From assembly GCA_964542875.1 (NCBI GenBank), contig CAZIWA010000090.1:1-22639 (forward strand): a stretch of 22,639 bases of DNA. The letters are read 5' to 3'. Every line of letters starts with the position of its first letter. Within the stretch, counting starts at the first letter, position 1. The DNA is from CAZGOM01 sp964542875 (GTDB lineage Bacteria; Planctomycetota; Phycisphaerae; Phycisphaerales; Phycisphaeraceae). A program made the position numbers and the translations under genes. Below are positions 6,501 through 13,151 of this stretch, piece after piece. Below the pieces are notes generated by a model. It worked only from the letters and a program-made list of their open reading frames with translations, searched no databases and was not told the origin of the DNA.

Positions 6501-9252
6501 CGCGTCCAAGAGCATGGTTGAGATCACCGTCACCGGCACCCAGAAGGGCGCCGTCGCAGGACTTGCGACCACGATCGGGAGCGTAATCATTCACGGTGGG
6601 CTCAGCGCGTTCAAGGCGGAAACAACCAGCCTGGCCGGCAGCTTCACGGCCGACGGGTTCATCAAGGCGCTGCAGCTCGACGATGTGATCGGGACCGGAG
6701 AGAGGTCGATCCGGTTTGGCGGTACATCCGCCGACACGGCGACCGTTACGGCTGGAAACATTCAGGACATCTCATTCAACACGACCGCAACGGTGACCTC
6801 CTTCAAGGCCGAAAACTGGAGCAACACCAACAGTACGGCGGACTCCTTTGAAGCCTCCAAGCTGGGCTCCCTGACCATCAGCGGGCGTGCAGGCAAGGCC
6901 GGTACGCCGGCACTGGCAGGCGACTTTGATGCGGATATCAAGCTGACATATGTGCTGCCCACAGCCGGGAAAACATCGGTGCCGGCGCCGTCGGTGACGG
7001 GAATCACGATTGCGGGATCGACCACAGGGTCGTGGAACGTGGGCGCCAGCAAGCTGGGCGCAGTGACGATCAAGGGCAGTGCCTCGGGCACGTGGAAGGG
7101 CAACACCACCCTGGGCGCGCTGGCCGTGAGCGGAAGCGCGAGCGGGCTGCACGTGATCGCAGGCACTGATATCACGTCCTTCAAGGCCGGGCAGGTGAGC
7201 AATGGGACGACCATCGCCGCAGGCGGCGCGGTGGGCGCGGTGACGGTGATCGATTGGTCCGGCGGCTGGATTTCCGCAGGCAAGCTGGCGTCGCTGACGA
7301 CGAGCGGGCGGGCGGAAGTGAAGACCAAGGGCGTGGTGACCACCACCAAGATCAACGGCGACTTCAGCGGCGACCTGAACATCACCGGGGTTTCAACCCT
7401 GGCGAGCGGGGCGACAATGGGGGCGATCACCATCAAGGGCGCGGTGACGGGCGACGGCGTGGCGCCAGGCCTGGCGGCGGACTGGAACTTCAGCGGCGGC
7501 GTGGGAGCGATCAAGGCGGATTCGATCTCAGGCCTGGTGGTGGCGACGAAAGTCAAGGGGAATAACCTTGGCAACGTGGCTTCTCTGTCTGTGACCGGCG
7601 CGGCCAGCAACACGACGTGGTACATCAACAACAAGATCGGTGCGGTGACGGTGGGCAGCGCCGATAAGCTGAGCCTGCAAGTGGCCAGCGACATCACCAG
7701 CTTCACGAGCAAGGGCACGGTGACGGGCACCGGCCTGTTTGCGGGCAACAGCATCGGTGCGGTGACCTCGGTGGACTGGACGGGCGGTTATCTCAACACA
7801 GGGAAGATCGCATCGATCACCACCAAGGGCCAAGCGGAAGTGAAGACCAAGGGCGTGGTGACGACGGTGTACAACGCCGGCAACTTCTCGGGCATGGTGA
7901 CGGCGCAAGGGCTTCTCAAGACGGCATCGACCCTTGGGCCGGTGTCGATCAAGGGTCAACTGGGCGCCAACAAGTGGACGATCTCCGGCGGCACGGGCAC
8001 GTTTGGCGCAGCGTCGGTCAGCGGACTGACGCTTAAGACGATGAATCTGGGGACCAACCTGGGCAGCCTGGGCGCGTTCACGGTTGCTGGCGCGATGAGC
8101 GACAGCACCTTCACCGTGTCGGGCAAGCAGGGCACGGTGACGGTGGGAAGCGCAAGCGGGCTGACGGTGAATGTGGCCGGGGAAGCCGGAGCATTCACCA
8201 GCAAGGGCGCGGTGACAGACTCCGCGGTGACCGTCGGCGGCAAGGCCGGGGCTTTCACTGCCGTCAACGTGACGGACTTCTTTTTGAAGGTGACCGGTGA
8301 GTTGGTTTCTTTCACCAGCAAGGGTTCAGTGAACGATTCCAACCTGGATGTGACTGCGGGCGTGGGCGCCATTTCAGTCCAGGAATGGCTGACAGGTTCG
8401 ATCAAAGCGGGCAAGGTGACTTCGATCACCACCGTGGGCCGCAAGGAAGTGAAGGCCAAGAACGGGGATGTGGTCACACCCGCGCTGGCAGGCGACTTCA
8501 CCGGCGAAGTGACCATCACGGGCGTCACCAAAGCGACAACGGCGACCCTGGGATCGGCGACCATCGCGGGTTCGCTTTCGAGCACGCAATGGAACATCAC
8601 CGGGAATTCCGGCTTGATTACCGTCAAGGGTGCGATCGATGAATTCACCATGACGACCTTGGCCCTGGATGCGAAAAACGCCGGCAACATCACCGGCATC
8701 AAGACCGCCGGAGAGATGACATCCGTCACAGTTACGACGGCCGGCAAATTTGGCGACCTTACGGCCGGCAATGTGACCGACAGCGCCTTCGTGATCGCTG
8801 GCGATCTGGCCAGCGTGTCTTTCGGCGACAGCATGCGTTTCCTGAATTCCTCGATCAGGACGGGGGGAAGCATTAATCGGCTGAGCCTGGGGATCATCGA
8901 CAACAGCCAGGTCTTCGTGGGGGTTCGGGCGGACGTGACGGACCTTCCAACGGCGAAGAGCGCATTTGTGGCCGACTCGGGTGCCCGTATCCAGATTCTG
9001 TTGATCGGTGGCTCGGAATCGCCGGTGGTGAACTTCATCAATTCAATCATTGCCGCGCCTGAGATCAAAGCAATTAAGATCAAGGGAACCAGCGAGTTGG
9101 CAAGCGGCGTTGAGGGCAACAGCGGTATTGCGGCCGGACTTGTCGCCAAATATGAGCGCTATAATGCGGAAGAGCCTATCGCTTTCCATCAATTGTCCAC
9201 GCCCGGCGAGCTAGACAGCATGCCCGGGTATGTCTTGAGGATCGTCGGGTAA
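3592..9252 (+). CDS. Giant LEPR-XLL-type secreted protein, degenerate metzincin core
   Basis: An 1886-residue protein; the start is fixed by AAGGAG 10 bases upstream. Residues 38-46 (LEPRQMLAA), after a basic stretch, match the LEPR-XLL motif found at the N-terminus of large planctomycete exported proteins. Residues about 48-250 resemble the choice-of-anchor L domain (FDFSFLSEEFPDFVGTKYND, later LDSAVVVDNFRF). Residues about 255-500 look like a zinc metallopeptidase: Q437-E-V-G-H441-N-V-G444-L-S-D447 follows the metzincin HExxHxxGxxH/D pattern, with a possible Met-turn at M455, but the first His is Gln. Two Ig/cadherin-like domains follow at about 693-800 (ending SGTSTFTVKVRDSGG) and 800-915. 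From about 930 to the end are Gly/Thr/Val/Ala-rich irregular repeats, probably beta-rich. No C-terminal membrane anchor or PEP-CTERM signal is visible. Role unknown; a cell-surface or matrix protein is the likeliest reading. Confidence 0.9.
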   Translation: MVSLSTFGRFGAIKKQFKNFRSWKAPKLARMAEMIQPLEPRQMLAATPVEIANALDLPDGTAVTYIGHKNAVAVGMGTKEATFLDFPTGSNDQFLVLSTGTAIELFTPPASGLSSTDFSPGGVNGDEASVAFSVSVPASMSMYKFDFSFLSEEFPDFVGTKYNDIFSVKINGQEVAFDSNGNPLTISGALFDGEDAEPTTFNARTSILTGTYVIPDGTKTLNVTLTIKDIEDGALDSAVVVDNFRFVEGQTVFVDFDGGTAANFYLDGTQMKINGVSDVSAKIYFGADYKAQVLAALKEKFSAFNIKFVTVEPTSGNYMTVLVGDGTSSVHVNYDAGLGLAEDVFRSFVNTLDADYATQQTLLNGGSVTWSEFDAMRGVTGPVYGKATGIDVGNKTLSDKAVVFAKDIAQAFVPADFDGDGVTQQMLQTLLVQVIAQEVGHNVGLSDVSNSGSLMSDDLATRTPEAEFLNTDLAISPEPFGTAPFQNDYRVLAGALGLLPVTDPLNPTNKIVPVTIAPPAPVVIPLAPVSLVQLSVSETDLANSFGISNEDVSNLNQVVTVTTKVTSQMLYEIKQVPEDVVSVKEMMKLTILTQQPELNNYLTVVIGSKSLISKIPFFLVNEYSMFTLQYLHVGNSQGDYVSADSFTLDDTDSIEIDQVLVGGSKAPTKGLSVTKKFATISLDDEEEPFVPNHAPTFTATSPAVAHENQPAITVTGWATFNANDDGQKVLGYTVDNISNPGLFSYLPEVDNDGTLVYTPAPGMSGTSTFTVKVRDSGGTLGGGVNTSTAQTFTITVNPISHAPVVTGVHSESTWYGRGETARVTADGFTDIDGDSITGVTFYADVNNNGTFEAGTDTKLGVGTNSANKWSLDFATTDYSLGSHRVFAIATDSGSTAHGGVVNSAPVAASFTILRGQGVVSGQNYIAYQDSAGSKVKVIITGPSSGDAMAFFSTELGDRNSPEYLRVSGTDASKSMVEITVTGTQKGAVAGLATTIGSVIIHGGLSAFKAETTSLAGSFTADGFIKALQLDDVIGTGERSIRFGGTSADTATVTAGNIQDISFNTTATVTSFKAENWSNTNSTADSFEASKLGSLTISGRAGKAGTPALAGDFDADIKLTYVLPTAGKTSVPAPSVTGITIAGSTTGSWNVGASKLGAVTIKGSASGTWKGNTTLGALAVSGSASGLHVIAGTDITSFKAGQVSNGTTIAAGGAVGAVTVIDWSGGWISAGKLASLTTSGRAEVKTKGVVTTTKINGDFSGDLNITGVSTLASGATMGAITIKGAVTGDGVAPGLAADWNFSGGVGAIKADSISGLVVATKVKGNNLGNVASLSVTGAASNTTWYINNKIGAVTVGSADKLSLQVASDITSFTSKGTVTGTGLFAGNSIGAVTSVDWTGGYLNTGKIASITTKGQAEVKTKGVVTTVYNAGNFSGMVTAQGLLKTASTLGPVSIKGQLGANKWTISGGTGTFGAASVSGLTLKTMNLGTNLGSLGAFTVAGAMSDSTFTVSGKQGTVTVGSASGLTVNVAGEAGAFTSKGAVTDSAVTVGGKAGAFTAVNVTDFFLKVTGELVSFTSKGSVNDSNLDVTAGVGAISVQEWLTGSIKAGKVTSITTVGRKEVKAKNGDVVTPALAGDFTGEVTITGVTKATTATLGSATIAGSLSSTQWNITGNSGLITVKGAIDEFTMTTLALDAKNAGNITGIKTAGEMTSVTVTTAGKFGDLTAGNVTDSAFVIAGDLASVSFGDSMRFLNSSIRTGGSINRLSLGIIDNSQVFVGVRADVTDLPTAKSAFVADSGARIQILLIGGSESPVVNFINSIIAAPEIKAIKIKGTSELASGVEGNSGIAAGLVAKYERYNAEEPIAFHQLSTPGELDSMPGYVLRIVG
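6859..8523 (+). repeat. Four irregular long repeats within the giant protein
   Basis: Related blocks start near residues 1090, 1232, 1406 and 1609, with spacings of about 142, 174 and 203 residues. Their leading segments are LGSLTISGRAGKAG, LASLTTSGRAEVKTKGVV, IASITTKGQAEVKTKGVV and VTSITTVGRKEVKAKNGD. Three are preceded by a W-x-x-G-x-(I/L) plus GK turn such as DWSGGWISAGK. Between them run shorter beads of the form GAVTIKGSASG. The second and third copies share 29 identical bases (7312-7340 and 7834-7862), suggesting recent duplication or gene conversion. Confidence 0.75.
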
Positions 9253-9300
9253 CCGCGATGCGGGCCGGCTCCCATGCGGAGCACATCAGGGTTTTTCGCG

Positions 9301-9333
9301 CCGGGCCTCCATGATCGGGGGCCCGGTTTTTTT
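9301..9333 (+). terminator. Rho-independent terminator of the giant gene
   Basis: CCGGGCC (9301-9307) pairs perfectly with GGCCCGG (9320-9326). The stem extends inward by three more pairs, one a G-T wobble, to a 6-base loop. Seven T follow at once (9327-9333). It lies about 50 bp after the stop. Confidence 0.9.
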
Positions 9334-9435
9334 ATTTTCGCGCGGCTGGGAATTTTCTCTTGTATCTGCTTACTAACCGGTATATGGTTGGTTAGGCCAA
9401 GTAACGCCTGGGTCGGTATAAGCAAAGGGATACAG

Positions 9436-10224
9436 ATGTATTTATCCTCGTTTTGGCGCTCGCGGCGTGCATTTACGTTGATTGAACTGCTGGTGGTGAT
9501 CACGATCATCACGGTTTTGATTTCGATGCTGCTTCCGGCGCTCAGCGGGGCGCGCGGGCTGGCGCGGCAGACGGGATGCGCGGCGAACCTGAAGCAGATC
9601 GGGCTGGGGTACCACGCCTACGCGGGGGACTTCAAAGGGCGGATTCCGCATTCAAATAAGACGTCGCTGCCGGTGAACGATTGGGCGATTTGCGGGACGG
9701 TGTATGCGTTTCAGCCCTGGGGCGTGTACATCTGGCCGTATGCGGGGCAGGACATCAACCTTTTCATTGACCCCGGGCACGCCGGTGAAGCCAAAGCCAT
9801 GCTGGGGACCACGGCGATCGCCGGCATGGAGCCGTTTGTGTGGGACAACTACACGGAGAATCAGGACATGACCGCCAGCGTGTCGCTGGTGATGCAGAAC
9901 CGGATGCTGGATAAATATAGAACCCCCTCGCAAACTGGGCTGATCATGGACGGCGGGATTTATGGCACGCAGTTCAACGCGATTTTGAAGAAAGACGCGA
10001 TCACCTCCAGCCAGTATGCGTTTCCCGGAGCGCACCTGACGACCAGCGGCACGACGCCGATGACGCGCGAAGCGGTGCTGGAACGGCACCCGTCCAAGTC
10101 GGTGAACATGCTGTTTTTTGATGGGCATGTGGAGCGGTTCAATGCGCGGGTGTTGAACCAGAGGGCGAAGGATGATGCGGCGGTTGCGCCGCTGGATGAC
10201 CCGATGTGGACGAGGGGGTTTTAA
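9436..10224 (+). CDS. Prepilin-like secreted protein with H-x-DG tail
   Basis: A 262-residue protein starting MYLSSFWRSRRAFTLIELLV: a basic leader, the prepilin FTLIE motif and a hydrophobic helix to about residue 35, with Ala at the cleavage position. Near residue 230 is HPSKSVNMLFFDGHVERF, the tail motif of planctomycete prepilin-like proteins, here with 10 rather than 9 residues between His and Asp-Gly. The frame is open back to 9274, but AAAGGGA at 9424-9430 and the leader fix the start at 9436. It follows the giant gene beyond a strong terminator, so it is probably transcribed separately; it ends at the bidirectional hairpin 10324-10345. It is only distantly similar to the prepilin-like protein at 1-966. 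A pseudopilin-like exported protein is likely; function unknown. Confidence 0.88.
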   Translation: MYLSSFWRSRRAFTLIELLVVITIITVLISMLLPALSGARGLARQTGCAANLKQIGLGYHAYAGDFKGRIPHSNKTSLPVNDWAICGTVYAFQPWGVYIWPYAGQDINLFIDPGHAGEAKAMLGTTAIAGMEPFVWDNYTENQDMTASVSLVMQNRMLDKYRTPSQTGLIMDGGIYGTQFNAILKKDAITSSQYAFPGAHLTTSGTTPMTREAVLERHPSKSVNMLFFDGHVERFNARVLNQRAKDDAAVAPLDDPMWTRGF

Positions 10225-10232
10225 AGAAAGGC

Positions 10233-10264
10233 ATAAGGGATAAGGTACAAGGGATAAGTAAGAG
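10233..10264 (+). repeat. AAGGGATAAG repeat element, copy 1
   Basis: The element is two copies of AAGGGATAAG separated by GTAC, then TAAGAG. Similarity to copy 3 (20931-20963) begins at the stop codon of the preceding gene (TAAAGAAAGG here, TGAAGAAAGG there). A terminator hairpin follows 60 bp later. Confidence 0.8.
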
Positions 10265-10317
10265 ACTGAGGCGTTTTGGCGGGGAGTTGGGGTTTTAGGG
10301 CTTTTGTTTTGAGCAAC

Positions 10318-10351
10318 AAAAAAACCCTGGCCGGTGGGCCAGGGTTTTTTT
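10318..10351. terminator. Bidirectional terminator, prepilin-like gene and tRNA-Ala
   Basis: A perfect 9-bp stem (ACCCTGGCC at 10324-10332, GGCCAGGGT at 10337-10345) has a GGTG loop. It is flanked by seven A on the left and seven T on the right, so it can end transcripts from both sides. It lies 8 bp beyond the 3' end of the tRNA. Confidence 0.92.
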
Positions 10352-10358
10352 GTCTAAG

Positions 10359-10431
10359 TGGAGGTGATGAGATTCGAACTCACGACCTCTTCCATGCCAT
10401 GGAAGCGCTCTCCCAATTGAGCTACACCCCC
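10359..10431 (-). tRNA. tRNA-Ala (anticodon GGC)
   Basis: All 73 bases fold as a complete cloverleaf: acceptor GGGGGTG with CACCTCC, D stem GCTC/GAGC, anticodon stem CTTCC/GGAAG with loop ATGGCAT, and T arm GTGAG-TTCGAAT-CTCAT. The anticodon GGC reads GCC and GCU alanine codons. The acceptor contains the G3-U70 wobble pair that identifies tRNA-Ala to its synthetase, which agrees with the anticodon. The discriminator base is A. CCA is not encoded (CTT follows), so it must be added enzymatically. Confidence 0.97.
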
Positions 10432-10457
10432 TTAGGGCTCTCTTTCGAGGGATTAAG

Positions 10458-10485
10458 AGTTTATCAGGAATTGCGCGGTCGTCAA
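10458..10485 (-). promoter_or_regulatory. Promoter of tRNA-Ala
   Basis: The minus strand reads TTGACG (10480-10485), 16 bp, TAAACT (10458-10463). The predicted start near 10451 is about 20 bases before the mature tRNA 5' end, a normal precursor leader. The good match and correct placement make this one of the better promoter calls in the window. Confidence 0.65.
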
Positions 10486-10513
10486 GGGTGGGGAGAAGGA
10501 GGAAGGGAAAGAT

Positions 10514-10540
10514 AAAAGGGATAAGGTACAAGTGATAAGG
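10514..10540 (+). repeat. AAGGGATAAG repeat element, copy 2 (diverged)
   Basis: This copy reads AAGGGATAAG, GTAC, AAGTGATAAG, with one base changed in the second unit. It lies between the tRNA promoter and the mqnE 3' end, away from a plus-strand stop codon, unlike copies 1 and 3. Confidence 0.7.
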
Positions 10541-10587
10541 CGGAGAGGGGAGGCGGAGTGGAATGGGCGTGAGGGTGAGTTGGGTGT

Positions 10588-10626
10588 GGGTGGCGTTGTG
10601 GCGGCCTCGCGGACTCAGCGCCACCC
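10588..10626. other. Hairpin downstream of mqnE
   Basis: GGGTGGCG (10588-10595) is complementary to CGCCACCC (10619-10626), with a 23-base GC-rich loop, starting 12 bp after the mqnE stop on the minus strand. No T-run follows, so it is not a classical terminator; it might protect a 3' end or be part of a dispersed repeat. Confidence 0.35.
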
Positions 10627-10637
10627 TACAAAAGGCC

Positions 10638-11795
10638 TTACAGGGCCAAGGCGGGTTCTTCGGCGACGGACCAGTTGGTGCCGGGACCGGTGCGATGGAC
10701 GGTGCGGTAGAGGGTGTCGCGTTCGACGGGAATGTAGCCGGCGTCGCGGATGGCTTTCTGAAGGGTGGCCTGGGTGACTTCCTGGTGTGTGTCGGCGCCG
10801 CCTACTTTGGTGATGTCGTACCAGACGACGGTGCCGTCGATGTCGTCGGTGCCGAACTGGAGGCTGAGCTGGGAGAGGGAGAGGGTCTGCATGATCCAGA
10901 AGGCTTTGATGTGCGGGAAGTTGTCGAGCATGAGGCGGGAGACGGCGAGCATTTTGAGGTCTTCCAGGCCGGTGGGGCCGGGGAGGTGCTGGAGTTCGGA
11001 GTTGTCTGGCCAGAAGGGGAGGGGGATGCAGGTCTGGAAGCGGCCTGGGGTGTTGTTGTGGATGGCCTGGTCTTGCTGATCGCGGAGCATGGCGAAGTGC
11101 TTGACGCGGTCCTGGGGGGACTCGATGTGGCCGTAGAGGATGGTGGCGTTGGACATGAGGCCGAGTTTGTGGGCTTCACGGTGGACGGCGAGCCATTGTT
11201 CGGAGCGGATTTTGCCTTTGAAGGCTTGGTCGTGGACACGGTCGTCGAAGACTTCGGCTCCGCCGCCGGGGAGGGAACCGAGGCCGGCGGCTTTGAGGTC
11301 GGCGAGAACGCCGGGGAGGTCATTGGAGCGTTTGGCGATTTTGGTGAGGTGTACGATTTCGACGGCGGTGAAGGCTTTGAGGTGGAGGCGGGGTGCGGCG
11401 GCGCGGATGGCCGAGAGCATGTCGGTGTAGTAGGAGAAGGGGAGGTAGGGGTGGAGCCCGCCTACGATGTGCATTTCGGTGGCGCCGGCGGCCTGGGCTT
11501 TGACGGCTTCGGAGACGGCCTGATCGACGGAGTACTCGTATTCGCCTTCCTGGCCGCGTTTGCGATAGAAGGAGCAGAATTTGCAGGAGAGGGCGCAGAC
11601 GTTGGAGTAGTTGAGGTGGCGGTTGATGTTGTAGTAGGCGTTTTTGCCGTTGAAGCGTTCGCGGACGATGTTGGCCAGAGCGCCGATGGTCCAGACGTCA
11701 CGGGAAGTGAGGAGGGCCAGGCCGTCGTCTTCGGAGAGGCGCTGGCCGGCGTGGACTTTGTCTGCGATGGATTTAAGTGCGGGGTCCATGGGCAT
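10638..11795 (-). CDS. mqnE: Aminodeoxyfutalosine synthase (radical SAM)
   Basis: MqnE joins the enolpyruvyl group of 3-(1-carboxyvinyloxy)benzoate to SAM-derived adenosine, making aminodeoxyfutalosine in the futalosine route to menaquinone. The 385-residue protein has the radical-SAM cluster motif C67-x3-C71-x2-C74 (NVCALSCKFCSFYRKRG), then ATEMHIVGGLHPYLPFSYY, LKAFTAVEIVHL, SLPGGGAEVF and LMSNATILYGHIE. The KAFTAVEI and GGGAEVF segments point to MqnE rather than its relative MqnC. Length fits the family. No Shine-Dalgarno is seen; TACAAT ends right at the first ATG, and a second ATG lies two codons inside at 11789, so a short or leaderless message is possible. No other menaquinone gene is adjacent. 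Confidence 0.93.
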   Translation of the reverse strand: MPMDPALKSIADKVHAGQRLSEDDGLALLTSRDVWTIGALANIVRERFNGKNAYYNINRHLNYSNVCALSCKFCSFYRKRGQEGEYEYSVDQAVSEAVKAQAAGATEMHIVGGLHPYLPFSYYTDMLSAIRAAAPRLHLKAFTAVEIVHLTKIAKRSNDLPGVLADLKAAGLGSLPGGGAEVFDDRVHDQAFKGKIRSEQWLAVHREAHKLGLMSNATILYGHIESPQDRVKHFAMLRDQQDQAIHNNTPGRFQTCIPLPFWPDNSELQHLPGPTGLEDLKMLAVSRLMLDNFPHIKAFWIMQTLSLSQLSLQFGTDDIDGTVVWYDITKVGGADTHQEVTQATLQKAIRDAGYIPVERDTLYRTVHRTGPGTNWSVAEEPALAL

Positions 11796-12041
11796 ATTGT
11801 AGGGGCAAGTGGGGGCGAAGTGGGCGGGAGGAAGTGTCGCAGGCGGGGTGAAAGCGCCGGTGTTTGCGCATCCCAGGGCGGCCGTTACCGCAGCAGTGCG
11901 GTTGAAGCGGGGTATTACCAGGCAGACTTTGGTTGGGCAAAAGGGTAGACTACTGCGCCTCTGTGTTGTTGCTGCTTGAAAACCGGCATTCAGTTGGTTT
12001 CAAGCGTGTGCCTGATGTGTCCGGGGCGGCCTGTTTTCGTC

Positions 12042-12983
12042 ATGAACACTTCACTTTCAAACCTACAATCCGATACAGGGAGACTGGTGCTGCCTAACCA
12101 GCCGTGGGTGGGTGTGATCGCCAATCCGTTTTCCGGCGCGGGCGAAAACCAGAAACGCGTGGGGAACCTGACGCGGGCGCTGCAGGACCGGGGGCTGGTG
12201 ACGATCGTGAAGTGGGACAAAAAAGAAGGGTTGGAGATGATCAATCATCCCAACCTTAAAGAGTACTGCTGGTGCCTGGTGGTGGCCGGCGGCGACGGCA
12301 CCGTGGGCGGGGTGATCAACCATCATTTGAGCGTGCCGATGGCGGTGCTCCCGCTCGGCAACGAAAACCTGCTGGCCAAGGAATTCGGCTACACGCTGGG
12401 CGAGGAAGCGCTGGCTGAAGCCATCATCCGGCGGCAATACAGCCCGTTTGATGTGGGGTCGGTGAATGGACGGCTGTTTAGCCTGATGCTGAGCGTGGGG
12501 ATCGATGCGGAAATCGTGCACCGGGTGCAGAACTGGCGGGTGACATCGCACCGGGTGAAGCGCGTGAGCCACTGGAGCTATGTGCCGCGAATCCTGAGCG
12601 CGCTGAGACACTATCCATATCCCATGATTCACGTGACCGATGACGAGGGTAAGACGCAGTCTGGCGCGATGGTGATGGTGACGAACCTGCCCAGGTACGG
12701 GCTGAATATGTCGTTTATCCCCGGAGCCAAAGGGGATGACGGTCTTTTGGATTATGTGATTTTCAAGACGCCGGGGAGCGTGCAGACGTTGAAGTATTTT
12801 CTGTCGATCCGGGGTAAGCGGCATCTGGCGCGTGAAGATGTGGTTTTCGGGAAGGCGCGGGGGTTGAAGATTATTTCGGAAGTGCCGGCGCCGGTGCAGA
12901 TCGATGGGGACCCGTGCGGGTTTACGCCTTGCGATGTGAAGGTGGTGCCGGGGAAGATGAAGGTGATCATGGCGGCGAAGTAG
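12042..12983 (+). CDS. Diacylglycerol kinase family lipid kinase
   Basis: A member of the DAGK/YegS/LCB5 family, which phosphorylates lipid alcohols such as diacylglycerol or sphingoid bases at the inner membrane face. With the start at 12042 it has 313 residues: VGVIANPFSGAG at about 23-34, the nucleotide-binding VVAGGDGTVGGVINHH at about 80-95, PLGNENLLAKEFG at about 104-116 (Glu where Thr is usual in the P-x-G-T-x-N motif), and GIDAEIVHRVQ and FIPGAKGDDGLLDYVIF in the C-terminal sandwich. A longer frame runs back to a TTG at 11976 with another ATG at 12015; none has a convincing ribosome site, and 12042 best fits the family. The natural substrate cannot be told from sequence. It is convergent with the hotdog gene. 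Confidence 0.85.
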   Translation: MNTSLSNLQSDTGRLVLPNQPWVGVIANPFSGAGENQKRVGNLTRALQDRGLVTIVKWDKKEGLEMINHPNLKEYCWCLVVAGGDGTVGGVINHHLSVPMAVLPLGNENLLAKEFGYTLGEEALAEAIIRRQYSPFDVGSVNGRLFSLMLSVGIDAEIVHRVQNWRVTSHRVKRVSHWSYVPRILSALRHYPYPMIHVTDDEGKTQSGAMVMVTNLPRYGLNMSFIPGAKGDDGLLDYVIFKTPGSVQTLKYFLSIRGKRHLAREDVVFGKARGLKIISEVPAPVQIDGDPCGFTPCDVKVVPGKMKVIMAAK

Positions 12984-13013
12984 GGGGGGGCAGAGGGGGA
13001 GGCCTGCGGCCTT

Positions 13014-13069
13014 TTTCGGGTTTCGGGTTTCGGGTTTCGGGTTTCGGGTTTCGGGTTTCGGGTTTCGGG
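13014..13069 (+). repeat. Eight tandem TTTCGGG heptamers
   Basis: Eight perfect head-to-tail copies of TTTCGGG (56 bp) start 31 bp after the lipid kinase stop. Runs of three G separated by four bases meet the basic pattern for G-quadruplex formation on the plus strand, enough for two adjacent structures. Confidence 0.95.
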
Positions 13070-13082
13070 TCAAGAAAATGCA

Positions 13083-13106
13083 CAGGACGCCCTCACGGGC
13101 GTCCTG
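13083..13106. terminator. Bidirectional hairpin between convergent genes
   Basis: CAGGACGCCC (13083-13092) and GGGCGTCCTG (13097-13106) form a perfect 10-bp stem with a TCAC loop. The flanks (CTTTCTT on the right, TTTTCTTG on the minus strand) are only moderately T-rich. It sits between the two heptamer arrays. Confidence 0.7.
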
Positions 13107-13127
13107 CTTTCTTAAATTCTGCTCTTA

Positions 13128-13148
13128 CCCGAAACCCGAAACCCGAAA
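13128..13148 (-). repeat. Three inverted heptamers (CCCGAAA)
   Basis: Three perfect copies of CCCGAAA, the reverse complement of TTTCGGG, lie 3 bp beyond the stop of the hotdog gene. They can pair with three of the eight plus-orientation copies at 13014-13069, enclosing the hairpin at 13083-13106. Confidence 0.95.
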
Positions 13149-13151
13149 GTT

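Noticed and set aside
9360..9422. Promoter for the second prepilin-like gene (TTGTAT, 15 bp, TATATG; or TATAAG at 9417-9422)
   Set aside because: Spacing is short for the first pair and no -35 fits the second; a promoter probably lies here but I cannot choose one.
9189..9512. Minus-strand frame opposite the giant gene's end
   Set aside because: It crosses the terminator hairpin and the start of the prepilin-like gene and shows no protein features.
10563..11948. Long plus-strand open frame (461 codons) antisense to mqnE
   Set aside because: It is the mirror of a clearly identified radical-SAM gene; the translation is a Gly/Val/Asp/Glu-rich low-complexity string typical of antisense frames in GC-rich DNA.
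11976..12041. N-terminal extension of the lipid kinase from a TTG
   Set aside because: The 22 extra residues are not part of the family fold and the TTG has no ribosome site; the ATG at 12042 is preferred, with 12015 possible.
12063..13073. Minus-strand frame beginning with NPKPETR-type repeats
   Set aside because: The peptide repeat is only the translation of the TTTCGGG heptamers; the rest is antisense to the lipid kinase.
13014..13148. CRISPR array
   Set aside because: The heptamers are contiguous with no spacers and far too short for CRISPR repeats; no cas gene is present.
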